Part shown: positions 33,105-41,765 of the stretch, piece by piece | Numbering within the stretch: the first letter of the stretch is position 1 | Layout of the letters: each line of letters opens with the position of its first letter | NCBI GenBank assembly: GCA_964537555.1 | Contig: CAZIAD010000017.1 | Coordinates: forward strand, 1 to 61,842 | DNA: 61,842 nucleotides | Source: CAYRWR01 sp964537555 | GTDB lineage: Bacteria > Spirochaetota > Brevinematia > Brevinematales > CAYRWR01 | Reading direction: 5' to 3' | Notes under the pieces: generated by a model | Database searches by the model: none | What the model was told of the DNA's origin: nothing | Seen by the model: the letters and a program-made list of their open reading frames with translations, nothing else | Position numbers and translations under genes: made by a program

Positions 33105-34751
33105 ATGAGTATGTTTTGTTATCAGTGTCAGGAAGCGGCCCATGGTACCGGCTGTACAGTAATAGGGGCATGTGGAAAGCAGGATGATACATCCCGGCTC
33201 CAGGACCTATTGATATATACCCTTAAGGGGATCTCTTTCTACTCCAGCTTCAGCCGGAGCCAGGGGATGGCAGTAGCCCCGGATATAGATGAGTTCATTA
33301 CCACATCCCTGTTCCAGACTATCACCAATGCCAACTTCGATAATATGGTATTTCTGAAAGGGATCAGCCATGGGCTGGTACTCAGAGAGAGACTTAAGGA
33401 TAATCTCAAAACTCAGGGCCTGGCCCTGCCTCAGGATAAGAGAGATGTGCTGCACTGGTACAGTGACGACCCGGCTCAGTATGAGTTAAAGGCCAGCCAG
33501 GTAGGCATTCTCAACACAGAGGATGAAGATATCCGTTCGTTACGGGAACTGGTCATCTACGGCCTTAAGGGCCTGGCCGCTTACGTCCACCATGCCGCTA
33601 ACCTGGGATTTAAGGATGATGCACTCCACGCATTCATACAAAAAGCCCTGGCCGCTACTCTGGATGACAGCCTGGGTGTCGATGAGCTCACTGCCCTCAC
33701 TCTGGAGACCGGCCAGTATGGAGTACAGGCCATGTCACTCCTGGACCAGGCCAATACGCAGAGCTATGGCAACCCGGAGATCACAAAGGTCAATATCGGT
33801 GTAGGCACTAACCCGGGCATCCTCATCTCCGGACATGACCTCAAGGATATGGAAGAGCTGCTCCGTCAGACAGAAGGAAGCGGTGTCGATGTATATACCC
33901 ACTCCGAAATGCTGCCCGCACATTACTACCCGGCTTTTAAGAAGTATAAGCATTTCGTGGGCAACTACGGTAATGCCTGGTGGAAACAGAACAAGGAATT
34001 TGAAAGTTTTAACGGCCCCATCCTGATGACTACCAACTGTATCACTCCCCCTAAGGACTCATATAAAGACCGGATCTATACTACGGGAGCGGCCGGTTTT
34101 CCCGGGGTGAAACATATCCCTGATGTAAAGGGACAGGCCAAGGACTTCGGGCCCCTCATCGAGCAGGCTAAAAAATGTGCAGCCCCCGTACAGATCGAGG
34201 AAGGGAGCATCACCGGGGGATTTGCCCATGCTACTGTGATCAGCCTGGCGGATAAAGTAGTAGCCGCAGTCAAGTCAGGAGCTATCAAAAAGTTTCTGGT
34301 CATGGCCGGATGTGACGGACGTATGAAAGGAAGAGAATATTATACTGAATTTGCCCAGGCCCTGCCTCAGAATACCGTGATCCTGACCGCCGGCTGTGCC
34401 AAGTACCGCTACAACAAGCTGGAGCTGGGTGACATAGGGGGCATACCCCGTGTCCTCGATGCCGGCCAGTGTAATGACTCCTACTCTCTGGCCGTGATCG
34501 CCCTGAAGCTGAAGGAAGTATTTGAGCTCAATCATATCAATGATCTGCCTATATCCTATAACATAGCCTGGTATGAACAAAAAGCGGTGATCGTACTGCT
34601 GGCCCTGCTCTACCTGGGGGTAAAGGACATCCATCTGGGGCCTAGCCTGCCCGCCTTTCTCTCACCCAATGTAGTGAAAGTACTGGTGGAAAACTTCGGG
34701 ATTGCAGGTATTGGAACTGTGGAAGATGACATCAGAGAGCTGGTGGGATAA
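33105..34751 (+). CDS. hcp: Hybrid-cluster protein (hydroxylamine reductase)
   Basis: A 548-residue hybrid-cluster protein. The N-terminal cluster ligands are C5, C8, C17 and C23 (CYQC...C...C), the spacing of the anaerobe type with a [4Fe-4S] cluster. Hybrid-cluster ligands are expected in the conserved stretches TNCITPPKDSY, MAGCDGRMKGREYY, TAGCAKYRYN and LDAGQCNDSY, all present. It reduces NO or hydroxylamine and protects against nitrosative stress in the cytoplasm. AGGAGG lies 6 bases before the ATG. No hcr reductase gene follows. Regulated by a CRP/FNR-type site upstream. Confidence 0.95.
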   Translation: MSMFCYQCQEAAHGTGCTVIGACGKQDDTSRLQDLLIYTLKGISFYSSFSRSQGMAVAPDIDEFITTSLFQTITNANFDNMVFLKGISHGLVLRERLKDNLKTQGLALPQDKRDVLHWYSDDPAQYELKASQVGILNTEDEDIRSLRELVIYGLKGLAAYVHHAANLGFKDDALHAFIQKALAATLDDSLGVDELTALTLETGQYGVQAMSLLDQANTQSYGNPEITKVNIGVGTNPGILISGHDLKDMEELLRQTEGSGVDVYTHSEMLPAHYYPAFKKYKHFVGNYGNAWWKQNKEFESFNGPILMTTNCITPPKDSYKDRIYTTGAAGFPGVKHIPDVKGQAKDFGPLIEQAKKCAAPVQIEEGSITGGFAHATVISLADKVVAAVKSGAIKKFLVMAGCDGRMKGREYYTEFAQALPQNTVILTAGCAKYRYNKLELGDIGGIPRVLDAGQCNDSYSLAVIALKLKEVFELNHINDLPISYNIAWYEQKAVIVLLALLYLGVKDIHLGPSLPAFLSPNVVKVLVENFGIAGIGTVEDDIRELVG

Positions 34752-34783
34752 GTAGAAGAATAGGTTTATTAATATAAGAATAG

Positions 34784-34820
34784 AGAGGGCTTCTCAATTT
34801 TATGAAGCCCTCTTTTTTTA
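34784..34820 (+). terminator. Terminator of hcp
   Basis: AGAGGGCTTC (34784-34793) pairs perfectly with GAAGCCCTCT (34804-34813), followed by a run of T. Confidence 0.9.
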
Positions 34821-35972
34821 TCAGTCAACGATCTTCATCACCCTCACACCCTGATTATTGCCGTCCCCAAAGGCCAGATAGAGTTCACTACTGCCCTCCC
34901 GATGCTCCAGCCTGATGACCCGGGCATCTATACCCTGGATCTGGCCCCCCAGAGTACGGATCACGTCACTGGCCTCATCATAGGCATAAGCCTGTATAAA
35001 GCCATTACTATCAGCTATAGCCAGGTAGAGCCGATGCCGGGCATAGTCATAGGCAGTGTCCAGGTCTTTGATATTTAAGACAGGAATACTACCCACCAGG
35101 GTACGCATACCCGAGACATCCCGGGCCAGTATCATCTGATTATTGGATAGGATGGCCATATAAATCATCCGGCCTACACTCATGCCGCTGGCTTCCACAC
35201 TGAATATACCCTGATCCAGGTTATACACTGATAACTGGATAACGGGAGTGCCCCCTATAGGATAACTAATGATGTCAAATCCGGATAGGTCCCCAATCCC
35301 TGCTATGACTTCATTATTCTCGTAATTGTGGCATATACTCAGCCGGTCGAAGGATCCGGCGTAGCTAAAATTATTGGCGTTAAAGGCACTGCTAAAAAAA
35401 TACATCCTATTCATGGAATTACTGACTCCCACCATCAGCCTGGTATCGGTGTAATTTTCATACAGGGAAGGAATGAGTTCTACCTTAACCATTTCATTAT
35501 ACTGAGCAGTGGGATAGCTCTGCCAGGAATTGTATTGAGGCTTGTACTCAAAAAGAAAGGTCCGGTTAGTGGCTCCACTATCATAAAAGGTCACATGAGG
35601 AACCGGTATGGTGTTAGATACCATATAACACACACTGATGGCCTCCTTATATACCAGATTGTTAATATAGGGCAGGCCTCCCCCCAGCTGGTTCCAGTTC
35701 CCTCCCGGTTTATATTCATAAATATTAGGGAACATACTGGCAGAGTCGATCATTCCCAGGAGTACGTCTCCATTATCAGCTACATCCATATCCAGCATAT
35801 CTGTATAGTTAGGATGGAGGATAAGCATGACAGAAGTATCTCCTACATCCTGCCAGTTCCCTCCCCCTATGCCTGAATTCTGATTGGCCCAGGGCAGAAA
35901 AAATCCCGGGAAGAGATTACAGCTGCTAATAAGAAAATAGAAAATCCCTAAAATGACACCTTTTTTAATCAT
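34821..35972 (-). CDS. Lipoprotein of the LFPGFFLPWANQN family, copy 3
   Basis: A 383-residue lipoprotein (lipobox ISSC, Cys near residue 18). Directly after the Cys it shares NLFPGFFLPWANQNSGIG with two upstream genes, then diverges, and the C-termini align again (LYLAFGDGNNQGVRVMKI). Repeated segments with YDYARHRLYLAIADS suggest a beta-propeller. Function unknown. It is the last of three tandem paralogues, 63 bases after copy 2, and its end abuts the hcp terminator. Confidence 0.65.
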   Translation of the reverse strand: MIKKGVILGIFYFLISSCNLFPGFFLPWANQNSGIGGGNWQDVGDTSVMLILHPNYTDMLDMDVADNGDVLLGMIDSASMFPNIYEYKPGGNWNQLGGGLPYINNLVYKEAISVCYMVSNTIPVPHVTFYDSGATNRTFLFEYKPQYNSWQSYPTAQYNEMVKVELIPSLYENYTDTRLMVGVSNSMNRMYFFSSAFNANNFSYAGSFDRLSICHNYENNEVIAGIGDLSGFDIISYPIGGTPVIQLSVYNLDQGIFSVEASGMSVGRMIYMAILSNNQMILARDVSGMRTLVGSIPVLNIKDLDTAYDYARHRLYLAIADSNGFIQAYAYDEASDVIRTLGGQIQGIDARVIRLEHREGSSELYLAFGDGNNQGVRVMKIVD

Positions 35973-36035
35973 AGGATGACTCCCCTGTTTGTGAGGTACA
36001 GAAGTGTGATCGTTTTAGTGAGCTGTACCTCATCC

Positions 36036-37196
36036 TTAATCTCTGATCTTATATACTTTAATCCTGTTTCCTTCACTCCAATCCATGATTCCCAGGTAGA
36101 GCTCATCACTGCCGGGCCTCGTCTCGATCTTTACCGTCCGGGCCTGAATGTCGATAGAGCTGCCTACCTGGCCTATTTGATTGAGGGTTTCAAAATAGCG
36201 GTAGACAGTGACCGGACGGTTAGCCTCGCCTATGACAGCGATATACAAAACCTGGGTATCATTATCGTAAGCTGTATCCAGGCCCTGGCAAAATGGGCTG
36301 GCTATCTCATTTAAGATGATGGTATTATTGGAATCCATCCTGCTGATATAGAGCATGTTATCGATGTAATATACCGTGAGAGCATGAGGATTAGGGGGAG
36401 TCATAGCAATTTCTACCCCTACCTGAGGAGACCAAAGTGATGTCAGATTGGATGAGGCCCATGAAAAGCCACCAGTAGAACCTATTCCAGTGATCCCCAT
36501 ATTACCGGCATCACCCGATGCCACAGCAAATATCTGACTATCTTTATTCCAGGAGCCTTCGAAAAAAGAAGGGCTATATACATCTACACTGGACTGGAAA
36601 AAAGTAAAGAGATCGGTATAGGCCGAGATAGTAGTAGAATCCCGGATAACAAAGGCAGGCCCGCCACTGGAGATCCCGTTATCTTTCATAAGATCCACCT
36701 GAGAACGGTCGGGATACTGATTTACCGAACCGGGCCAGCTACTGTTAGTGAGATCAAAAGCATAAAAAAGAATGTTGGTACTGCCATTATCCAGAGCGTA
36801 GGCACAGTAGGGAACCTGATTTATACCATCTGAGGCATAGGCTACACTGATAGTATATGGGGTACCTGCTAATGCAGCCACTGGGGTATTTCCCAGGACC
36901 TGCCAGCTTCCCTGAGGATGGTATTCATAAACATAAGGATAGAAATCACTTTCATTTATCAGTCCCACCATAACATCTCCGGCCTGATTGACTGCCATAT
37001 CCCAGGTCAGAAAATAATTGAGATTGCCATCTGCTGCTACAGAAGGGCTGAAATCTGAGGCACCCACCGGGGACCAGTCGCTGCTGCCTATACCGGCATT
37101 CTGATTAGCCCAGGGCAGGAAGAAACCCGGAAAAATATTACAGGATGATAAAAGCAATACTACTGAAAATAACGCGGCTATAAATCTGTGTGTCAT
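36036..37196 (-). CDS. Lipoprotein of the LFPGFFLPWANQN family, copy 2
   Basis: A 386-residue lipoprotein (lipobox LSSC, Cys near residue 19) with the shared NIFPGFFLPWANQNAGIG segment and a beta-rich, probably propeller, body (YDNDTQVLYIAVIGEA). Its C-terminus ELYLGIMDWSEGNRIKVYKI aligns with copies 1 and 3. AAGGAG precedes the ATG. A 251-base spacer separates it from copy 1, so it may have its own promoter. Function unknown. Confidence 0.65.
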   Translation of the reverse strand: MTHRFIAALFSVVLLLSSCNIFPGFFLPWANQNAGIGSSDWSPVGASDFSPSVAADGNLNYFLTWDMAVNQAGDVMVGLINESDFYPYVYEYHPQGSWQVLGNTPVAALAGTPYTISVAYASDGINQVPYCAYALDNGSTNILFYAFDLTNSSWPGSVNQYPDRSQVDLMKDNGISSGGPAFVIRDSTTISAYTDLFTFFQSSVDVYSPSFFEGSWNKDSQIFAVASGDAGNMGITGIGSTGGFSWASSNLTSLWSPQVGVEIAMTPPNPHALTVYYIDNMLYISRMDSNNTIILNEIASPFCQGLDTAYDNDTQVLYIAVIGEANRPVTVYRYFETLNQIGQVGSSIDIQARTVKIETRPGSDELYLGIMDWSEGNRIKVYKIRD

Positions 37197-37447
37197 AAAA
37201 ACTCCTTTTTATCCTGCTCATCCGTGAATAAGCTACCCTCTTCCTGTCCCACAGGGGTCAAATGTGCATACCTGCCTGCTCCCTTCTACTAAATATGAAG
37301 GACACTGGCTAAAAAGCCGGCCTGGCCTGATGTAATATGTAAGATGCTGTCCCGCTCAAAACCTCATTCCAGACCCGGTATGGATTATCATAAATCCCTT
37401 ACAGAAGGATAAGTCAGGACCTGGCCCGGGAAGCTGTCAGTAGTCCC
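37197..37447. other. Spacer between tandem lipoprotein paralogues
   Basis: 251 bases of fairly GC-rich sequence with no convincing gene, terminator or promoter on either strand. It is unusual in an otherwise tightly packed gene row and might be the remains of a deleted gene copy or hold a promoter for copy 2. Confidence 0.35.
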
Positions 37448-38623
37448 CTAATTATCCTGGATCTTTCGTATCTCTACATTACCTGTACTACGGTCTGTAT
37501 AGGCCAGGTAGATAGTATGTATCAGATCGCCTACTATTTCGATATCTACCTCATGGCCATCAGCAGGGATAGTGCCCCCGACCTGTACCGGGGCCTGCAG
37601 GTTACCCTGCCAGGAATCAAATCGCTGCAGCGACACAAAACCCTCGGAATCCACTACTGCCAGGTATAGACGCCTGCTGTGGTAATCATAGGCCAGGTCC
37701 AGGGCTCGAATCTGGTAATAGGGGAAATGATGCAGATACTCCCCCCGGGTACTGAGCATAGCTACATTGGTAGTGATGACACTGACATGGAGATAGTTTG
37801 AGAAACCATCCACATAAGCCAGGTAATTGGTGACCCAGCCCGGCAACATCCCCCCTGTCATGACATAGCCCAGGGTATTGGTACCGTAGAATAGACTGGA
37901 ATTATTACTGATGGAAGCATATCCTCCCTGGATGGCACCCAGCTCCAGCCCCCCCGGACTAAGAAAGCCCGCACAGGATAGTCCGGTGTTATCCCGGTTT
38001 TCTGAGATTATCATCTTATAGACAGGATTTCCATAGGGAGGGACATAACCGACATTCCAGATATTGTAGAATTCGGGGAAGTACTGTATCTCCCCTCCCC
38101 CCGCATTTGATATGGCCAGCATAGCCAGCTGCCCGGTCCCATCATCGAAAGTCTTTCCATACCGGCTATGAAAATTGTCCACATAATAGACATTTAGGAA
38201 TTGATAATAACAGGTCAATACCCTGGTTTGTGCGGGGATACTAAAGCTGGCTATAGGCATGACCATATTATTGGAGTAGATAAAGTCTGCTGAGACCCCC
38301 TCCATGGTATTGGCAAAGGAGATGCCATTACTGGAGCTGTGTTCCCAGACCCCGTTCACATAGGTCTGCACATGGGCCTGGGTCTTATCGTTATCGATAT
38401 AGGCTACGGTTAGGGTACGCCCGTCCTGGTATACTGCCAAATCCATGGCCTCATGCCCGGCACTGACACTGACCCCTCCCCCCAGTCGAAGACTGCCTAA
38501 ATCCTGCCAGCCGCTGCTGCCCAGGCCTGAATTCTGATTAGCCCAGGGCAGAAAAAATCCGGGAAAGAGATTACAAGAACTCATTAGAAACAGATTTAAT
38601 ATCAATATAAGTATTTTCCTCAT
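37448..38623 (-). CDS. Lipoprotein of the LFPGFFLPWANQN family, copy 1
   Basis: A 391-residue lipoprotein (lipobox MSSC, Cys near residue 17) with NLFPGFFLPWANQNSGLG after the Cys. The body is beta-rich and ends in IYLAYTDRSTGNVEIRKI, matching the other copies; DLAYDYHSRRLYLAVVDSEG recurs in all three. GAGGAC lies upstream of the ATG. It follows the RCC1 lipoprotein gene by 13 bases. Function unknown. Confidence 0.65.
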   Translation of the reverse strand: MRKILILILNLFLMSSCNLFPGFFLPWANQNSGLGSSGWQDLGSLRLGGGVSVSAGHEAMDLAVYQDGRTLTVAYIDNDKTQAHVQTYVNGVWEHSSSNGISFANTMEGVSADFIYSNNMVMPIASFSIPAQTRVLTCYYQFLNVYYVDNFHSRYGKTFDDGTGQLAMLAISNAGGGEIQYFPEFYNIWNVGYVPPYGNPVYKMIISENRDNTGLSCAGFLSPGGLELGAIQGGYASISNNSSLFYGTNTLGYVMTGGMLPGWVTNYLAYVDGFSNYLHVSVITTNVAMLSTRGEYLHHFPYYQIRALDLAYDYHSRRLYLAVVDSEGFVSLQRFDSWQGNLQAPVQVGGTIPADGHEVDIEIVGDLIHTIYLAYTDRSTGNVEIRKIQDN

Positions 38624-38636
38624 TGAGACGTCCTCA

Positions 38637-39785
38637 TCATAGACCCGTAGAGGCCGGTTCAGGCCCCAGATGGACTTCCAGCCAGCTATCGAGAGATATA
38701 GGATCAGACCAGCCCAGCTGATAGTACAAATTGTCCCCGGTCACAGAAATAAATTTAGTCTGATGATACAGGATGATGCCCGAGTTGTAGGCGGCATAGA
38801 CCTGGTCTACCCCGTTATGGACAATAGTCCAGTTGTAGATACTGGACATACTCCCATCACCCAGCTGTCCGGCCGTATTTTCACCGCTACCCCATACATC
38901 TCCATTATGATCCAGCACATAGGAATGGTAATATCCAGCCGCCACCTGAACAGCATCTGCAGCCATTACTTCAGTCCAATTCTGTGTAGAACTAGGTATC
39001 GCGGTGTCCCCCAGCTGGCCATAGGAATTATCCCCGGAGGCATAAACCTTTCCATTCATGCTGACAAAGAGGCTGAAGTTATAGCCACAGGCCACATCCT
39101 GTACATCTGAGGCTACCTGGAACCAGGTGTACTGTTGATTTAATGTACTATTCCCCATCTCACTATTTACATTCTCCCCGCTGACCCAGAGAGTATTGTC
39201 ATTCTTGAGGACAAAGCTCACATAGTCATTAGCCACTATCTTCTTTACATCGGAGATAGGTACGACTTCCCATACCGGGACTGTTGTGAGGGAATCTCCC
39301 CGGCCGAAAGAACCATAAGTATTTTCACCGGCGACCCAGAGAGTATTATCATTTTTTACAGCATAGCTTTTATTACCGTAGGCAAAGACAGACCTGACTC
39401 CATCCAGGAGAGGTTCCCAGCCCTTGATCTGAGTAATACCCGGGCTGATGCCGAGCTGCCCCACATCATTGGTCCCGCTGCCCCAGAGCCGCCCCTGCTG
39501 ATCCAGCACCAGACTGTGGTTGTGGCCCGCAGCTATCATAGAGGCATTATAAAAGCAGGGGGTAAAAGAAGTAAGCGGACTGATTAAGCCTCCTCCTATC
39601 TGTTCGGCATTATTAATGCCTGCCCCATAGACATTTCCCACAGCATCCATGAGCAGGCCATGGGTGTTGCCCAGTGCGACCATCCGCACGTTCTGTACAT
39701 TCTGTGTAGCCCAGAACCATCCCGGAACCAGTGCACATCCTGAAAGGAGGGTAGCCAGGGCTGTATATATAAGGATTCTCTTCAT
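38637..39785 (-). CDS. RCC1-repeat lipoprotein
   Basis: A 382-residue lipoprotein (lipobox LSGC, Cys near residue 17) made of RCC1-type propeller repeats of about 50 residues: GHNHSLVLDQQGRLWGSGTN, ANDYVSFVLKNDNTLWVSGE, AAGYYHSYVLDHNGDVWGSG. It shares the short ALVPGWFWATQN start with the neighbouring LFPGFFLPWANQN family, so the anchor segment is common to both. The ATG at 39785 is chosen (AGAGG 5 bases upstream) over a GTG at 39791. It lies between the barrel protein and the three paralogues in one operon. Confidence 0.8.
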   Translation of the reverse strand: MKRILIYTALATLLSGCALVPGWFWATQNVQNVRMVALGNTHGLLMDAVGNVYGAGINNAEQIGGGLISPLTSFTPCFYNASMIAAGHNHSLVLDQQGRLWGSGTNDVGQLGISPGITQIKGWEPLLDGVRSVFAYGNKSYAVKNDNTLWVAGENTYGSFGRGDSLTTVPVWEVVPISDVKKIVANDYVSFVLKNDNTLWVSGENVNSEMGNSTLNQQYTWFQVASDVQDVACGYNFSLFVSMNGKVYASGDNSYGQLGDTAIPSSTQNWTEVMAADAVQVAAGYYHSYVLDHNGDVWGSGENTAGQLGDGSMSSIYNWTIVHNGVDQVYAAYNSGIILYHQTKFISVTGDNLYYQLGWSDPISLDSWLEVHLGPEPASTGL

Positions 39786-39804
39786 TTTCACCTCTTTTTA
39801 TCAG

Positions 39805-41739
39805 TTAAAATCTGAGGACTACACCGGCGCTGATCACAGGATACTTAACCGGCAGTTTAATATCATTGATCAAATCAAAATAATATCCTGTTTTGAGGTA
39901 AATAAACTTCCACTCGGCATGGACAAAGGCTCCGGCCGATAAAGGATTAGTGGAAGGAGCAGGACCCATCTGGGCCCGTATCTCGGGAGGTATATTATCA
40001 ATAGCCACAAATCTCAGGGCCAGCTCCAGGCCCAGCCTGAAGTCTTTGGTATTATCACCCAGTATATGGTATCCTAATGCAAAATAAGGATTGAGGAAAA
40101 ATACCGGCTCAGTCACACCCAGGCCGGTGGAATTATTGATCATGCTGGTGGGCCACAATGATACCCCGGTACCCAGGCTCATCCACCACTTGGGAGAGGT
40201 CTCCAGGCGTATACCCGCCTGCAGCATGCTTTCATCATTGATACCCAGCTGTAGTCCCCACTTGAGATTTCCGGAGGATTTTTCGGATTTATCTTTTTTG
40301 GTTTTAGGGGCCCGGCTGCTTCCGCCAAAGGGAAATTTGAATCCCAGGATGAGGTTAGGATATCCCATATTCAGGTAGTAGAAACGATTATTACTGATGT
40401 CGTAGTAGGTACCCACCTTAAGGTAAATGAATCTCCATTCAGCAGAAATAAAGGCGCCTGCAGACAGAGGATGCGTATTGATACCGGTAAAGATATTGTC
40501 CATACCTGTTTCAGAGATCAGGGAGTAATGCAGAGACAGGTCAGCACCCAGCCTGAAATCTGTATCCCTGTCACCCAGGATATAATAACCCAGTCCCAGG
40601 TAGGTATTTACAAACAGGGGATTTTTGATCTGATTGGATGGGTCCGAGCCCCCAAACAGAGAAATAGGGATAAAGGATACTCCTGCACCCCCGGCCAGCC
40701 AAAGCTTGGGACTGATATGCCACTGTAATGCCGGTTGTATGAAGCTTTCATCATTAATGTTGAGCATGAGTCCAAAGGGTGATCCGCCTCCCTTGATACG
40801 GGGTTTTAATGTGATCCTGCCTCCGTCATGAAGGTAGAAACTGGTATTATAGGCTTTATTGGTACCGTCTTCTATGACTGCAAATTCATACTGCTGTCCG
40901 CCCTGCAGGTTTGTATAAAGCTGGTTATCCTGTATGGCCTCGTTGTTTAAGAGGAAAGTATAGGCTGACCCTTTCTTCTTTCCTTTCAGTTCCTTGAGAT
41001 CCAGGCTGGCTATAGCCTTATGAGAAATCCTGGCTGTCACTCCGGGCTGTAATACAAATGAAGAATCATGCACGGTTTTCTTGTCAAACCTGCGGATGAT
41101 CTCCACCCCGTAGGAGGTCTTAGCCAGGATCTTCAGGTTCAGTTCAAAATAATCATTGGTGATGGCTGCGATGATCTTATCATTGACATAGATATCGTAC
41201 TTTTCATCCCCTACTTTAAAATCCGTGAAATTAAGATAGGCTACTTCCACCTTGCCTTTGAGCAGTTCTGTGGACAGATCATTGATCATTCTGTCAATGG
41301 TATCAAAGATTTCCAGGTCAGTAGGAGTATTGTAGGACCGGGACAGGATGTCCACTACTCTTTCTGTGGAATAGATCTTAAGATTCAGCCGGGCCTTAGG
41401 GTCATAAGCCGGGCCGGAGAAGCTGTAGTCTCCGTAAATGACCAGGTCGGCTCCCCTGGCTTTGGCAATCTGGGCAATATTGGTGGAGTTCCACTGTATT
41501 TGCTGTAATTCCGTCTGCTGGGGAATATCCAGTGAGGGAATGATACCGATAAAATTATACAGACTGTTAAAAACAACCGGTTTTAAAGCATCAGACGAAC
41601 CGTAGGTATTTACATCTGACTGATTATTAAGATTTAAGATCAGGACCTTCAGTTTATCCACAGGTGCTTTATTGGTAGTCACTTCTGCAGAAACCACACC
41701 ACTCATCAATAGAAAGGCAATAACAAATAAGTTCTTCAT
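39805..41739 (-). CDS. LpoB/TolB-like, PEGA-like protein with two barrel domains
   Basis: A 644-residue secreted protein (signal peptide ending VVSAEV). Residues about 25-150 match the N-domain of the 27736-29082 product (KVLILNLNN, AKARGADLVIYGDYSFSG, SYNTPTDLEIFDTIDRM). PEGA-like beta repeats follow. The C-terminal half holds two successive copies of a barrel-like domain, starting LMLNINDESFIQPALQW and LQLGINDESMLQAGIRL, whereas the paralogue has one. The ATG at 41739 follows AGGGGAG. It is 26 bases after the P83/100 gene and precedes propeller lipoproteins. Confidence 0.7.
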   Translation of the reverse strand: MKNLFVIAFLLMSGVVSAEVTTNKAPVDKLKVLILNLNNQSDVNTYGSSDALKPVVFNSLYNFIGIIPSLDIPQQTELQQIQWNSTNIAQIAKARGADLVIYGDYSFSGPAYDPKARLNLKIYSTERVVDILSRSYNTPTDLEIFDTIDRMINDLSTELLKGKVEVAYLNFTDFKVGDEKYDIYVNDKIIAAITNDYFELNLKILAKTSYGVEIIRRFDKKTVHDSSFVLQPGVTARISHKAIASLDLKELKGKKKGSAYTFLLNNEAIQDNQLYTNLQGGQQYEFAVIEDGTNKAYNTSFYLHDGGRITLKPRIKGGGSPFGLMLNINDESFIQPALQWHISPKLWLAGGAGVSFIPISLFGGSDPSNQIKNPLFVNTYLGLGYYILGDRDTDFRLGADLSLHYSLISETGMDNIFTGINTHPLSAGAFISAEWRFIYLKVGTYYDISNNRFYYLNMGYPNLILGFKFPFGGSSRAPKTKKDKSEKSSGNLKWGLQLGINDESMLQAGIRLETSPKWWMSLGTGVSLWPTSMINNSTGLGVTEPVFFLNPYFALGYHILGDNTKDFRLGLELALRFVAIDNIPPEIRAQMGPAPSTNPLSAGAFVHAEWKFIYLKTGYYFDLINDIKLPVKYPVISAGVVLRF

Positions 41740-41765
41740 AACTCTCCCCTGTTCCACAATTTAGA

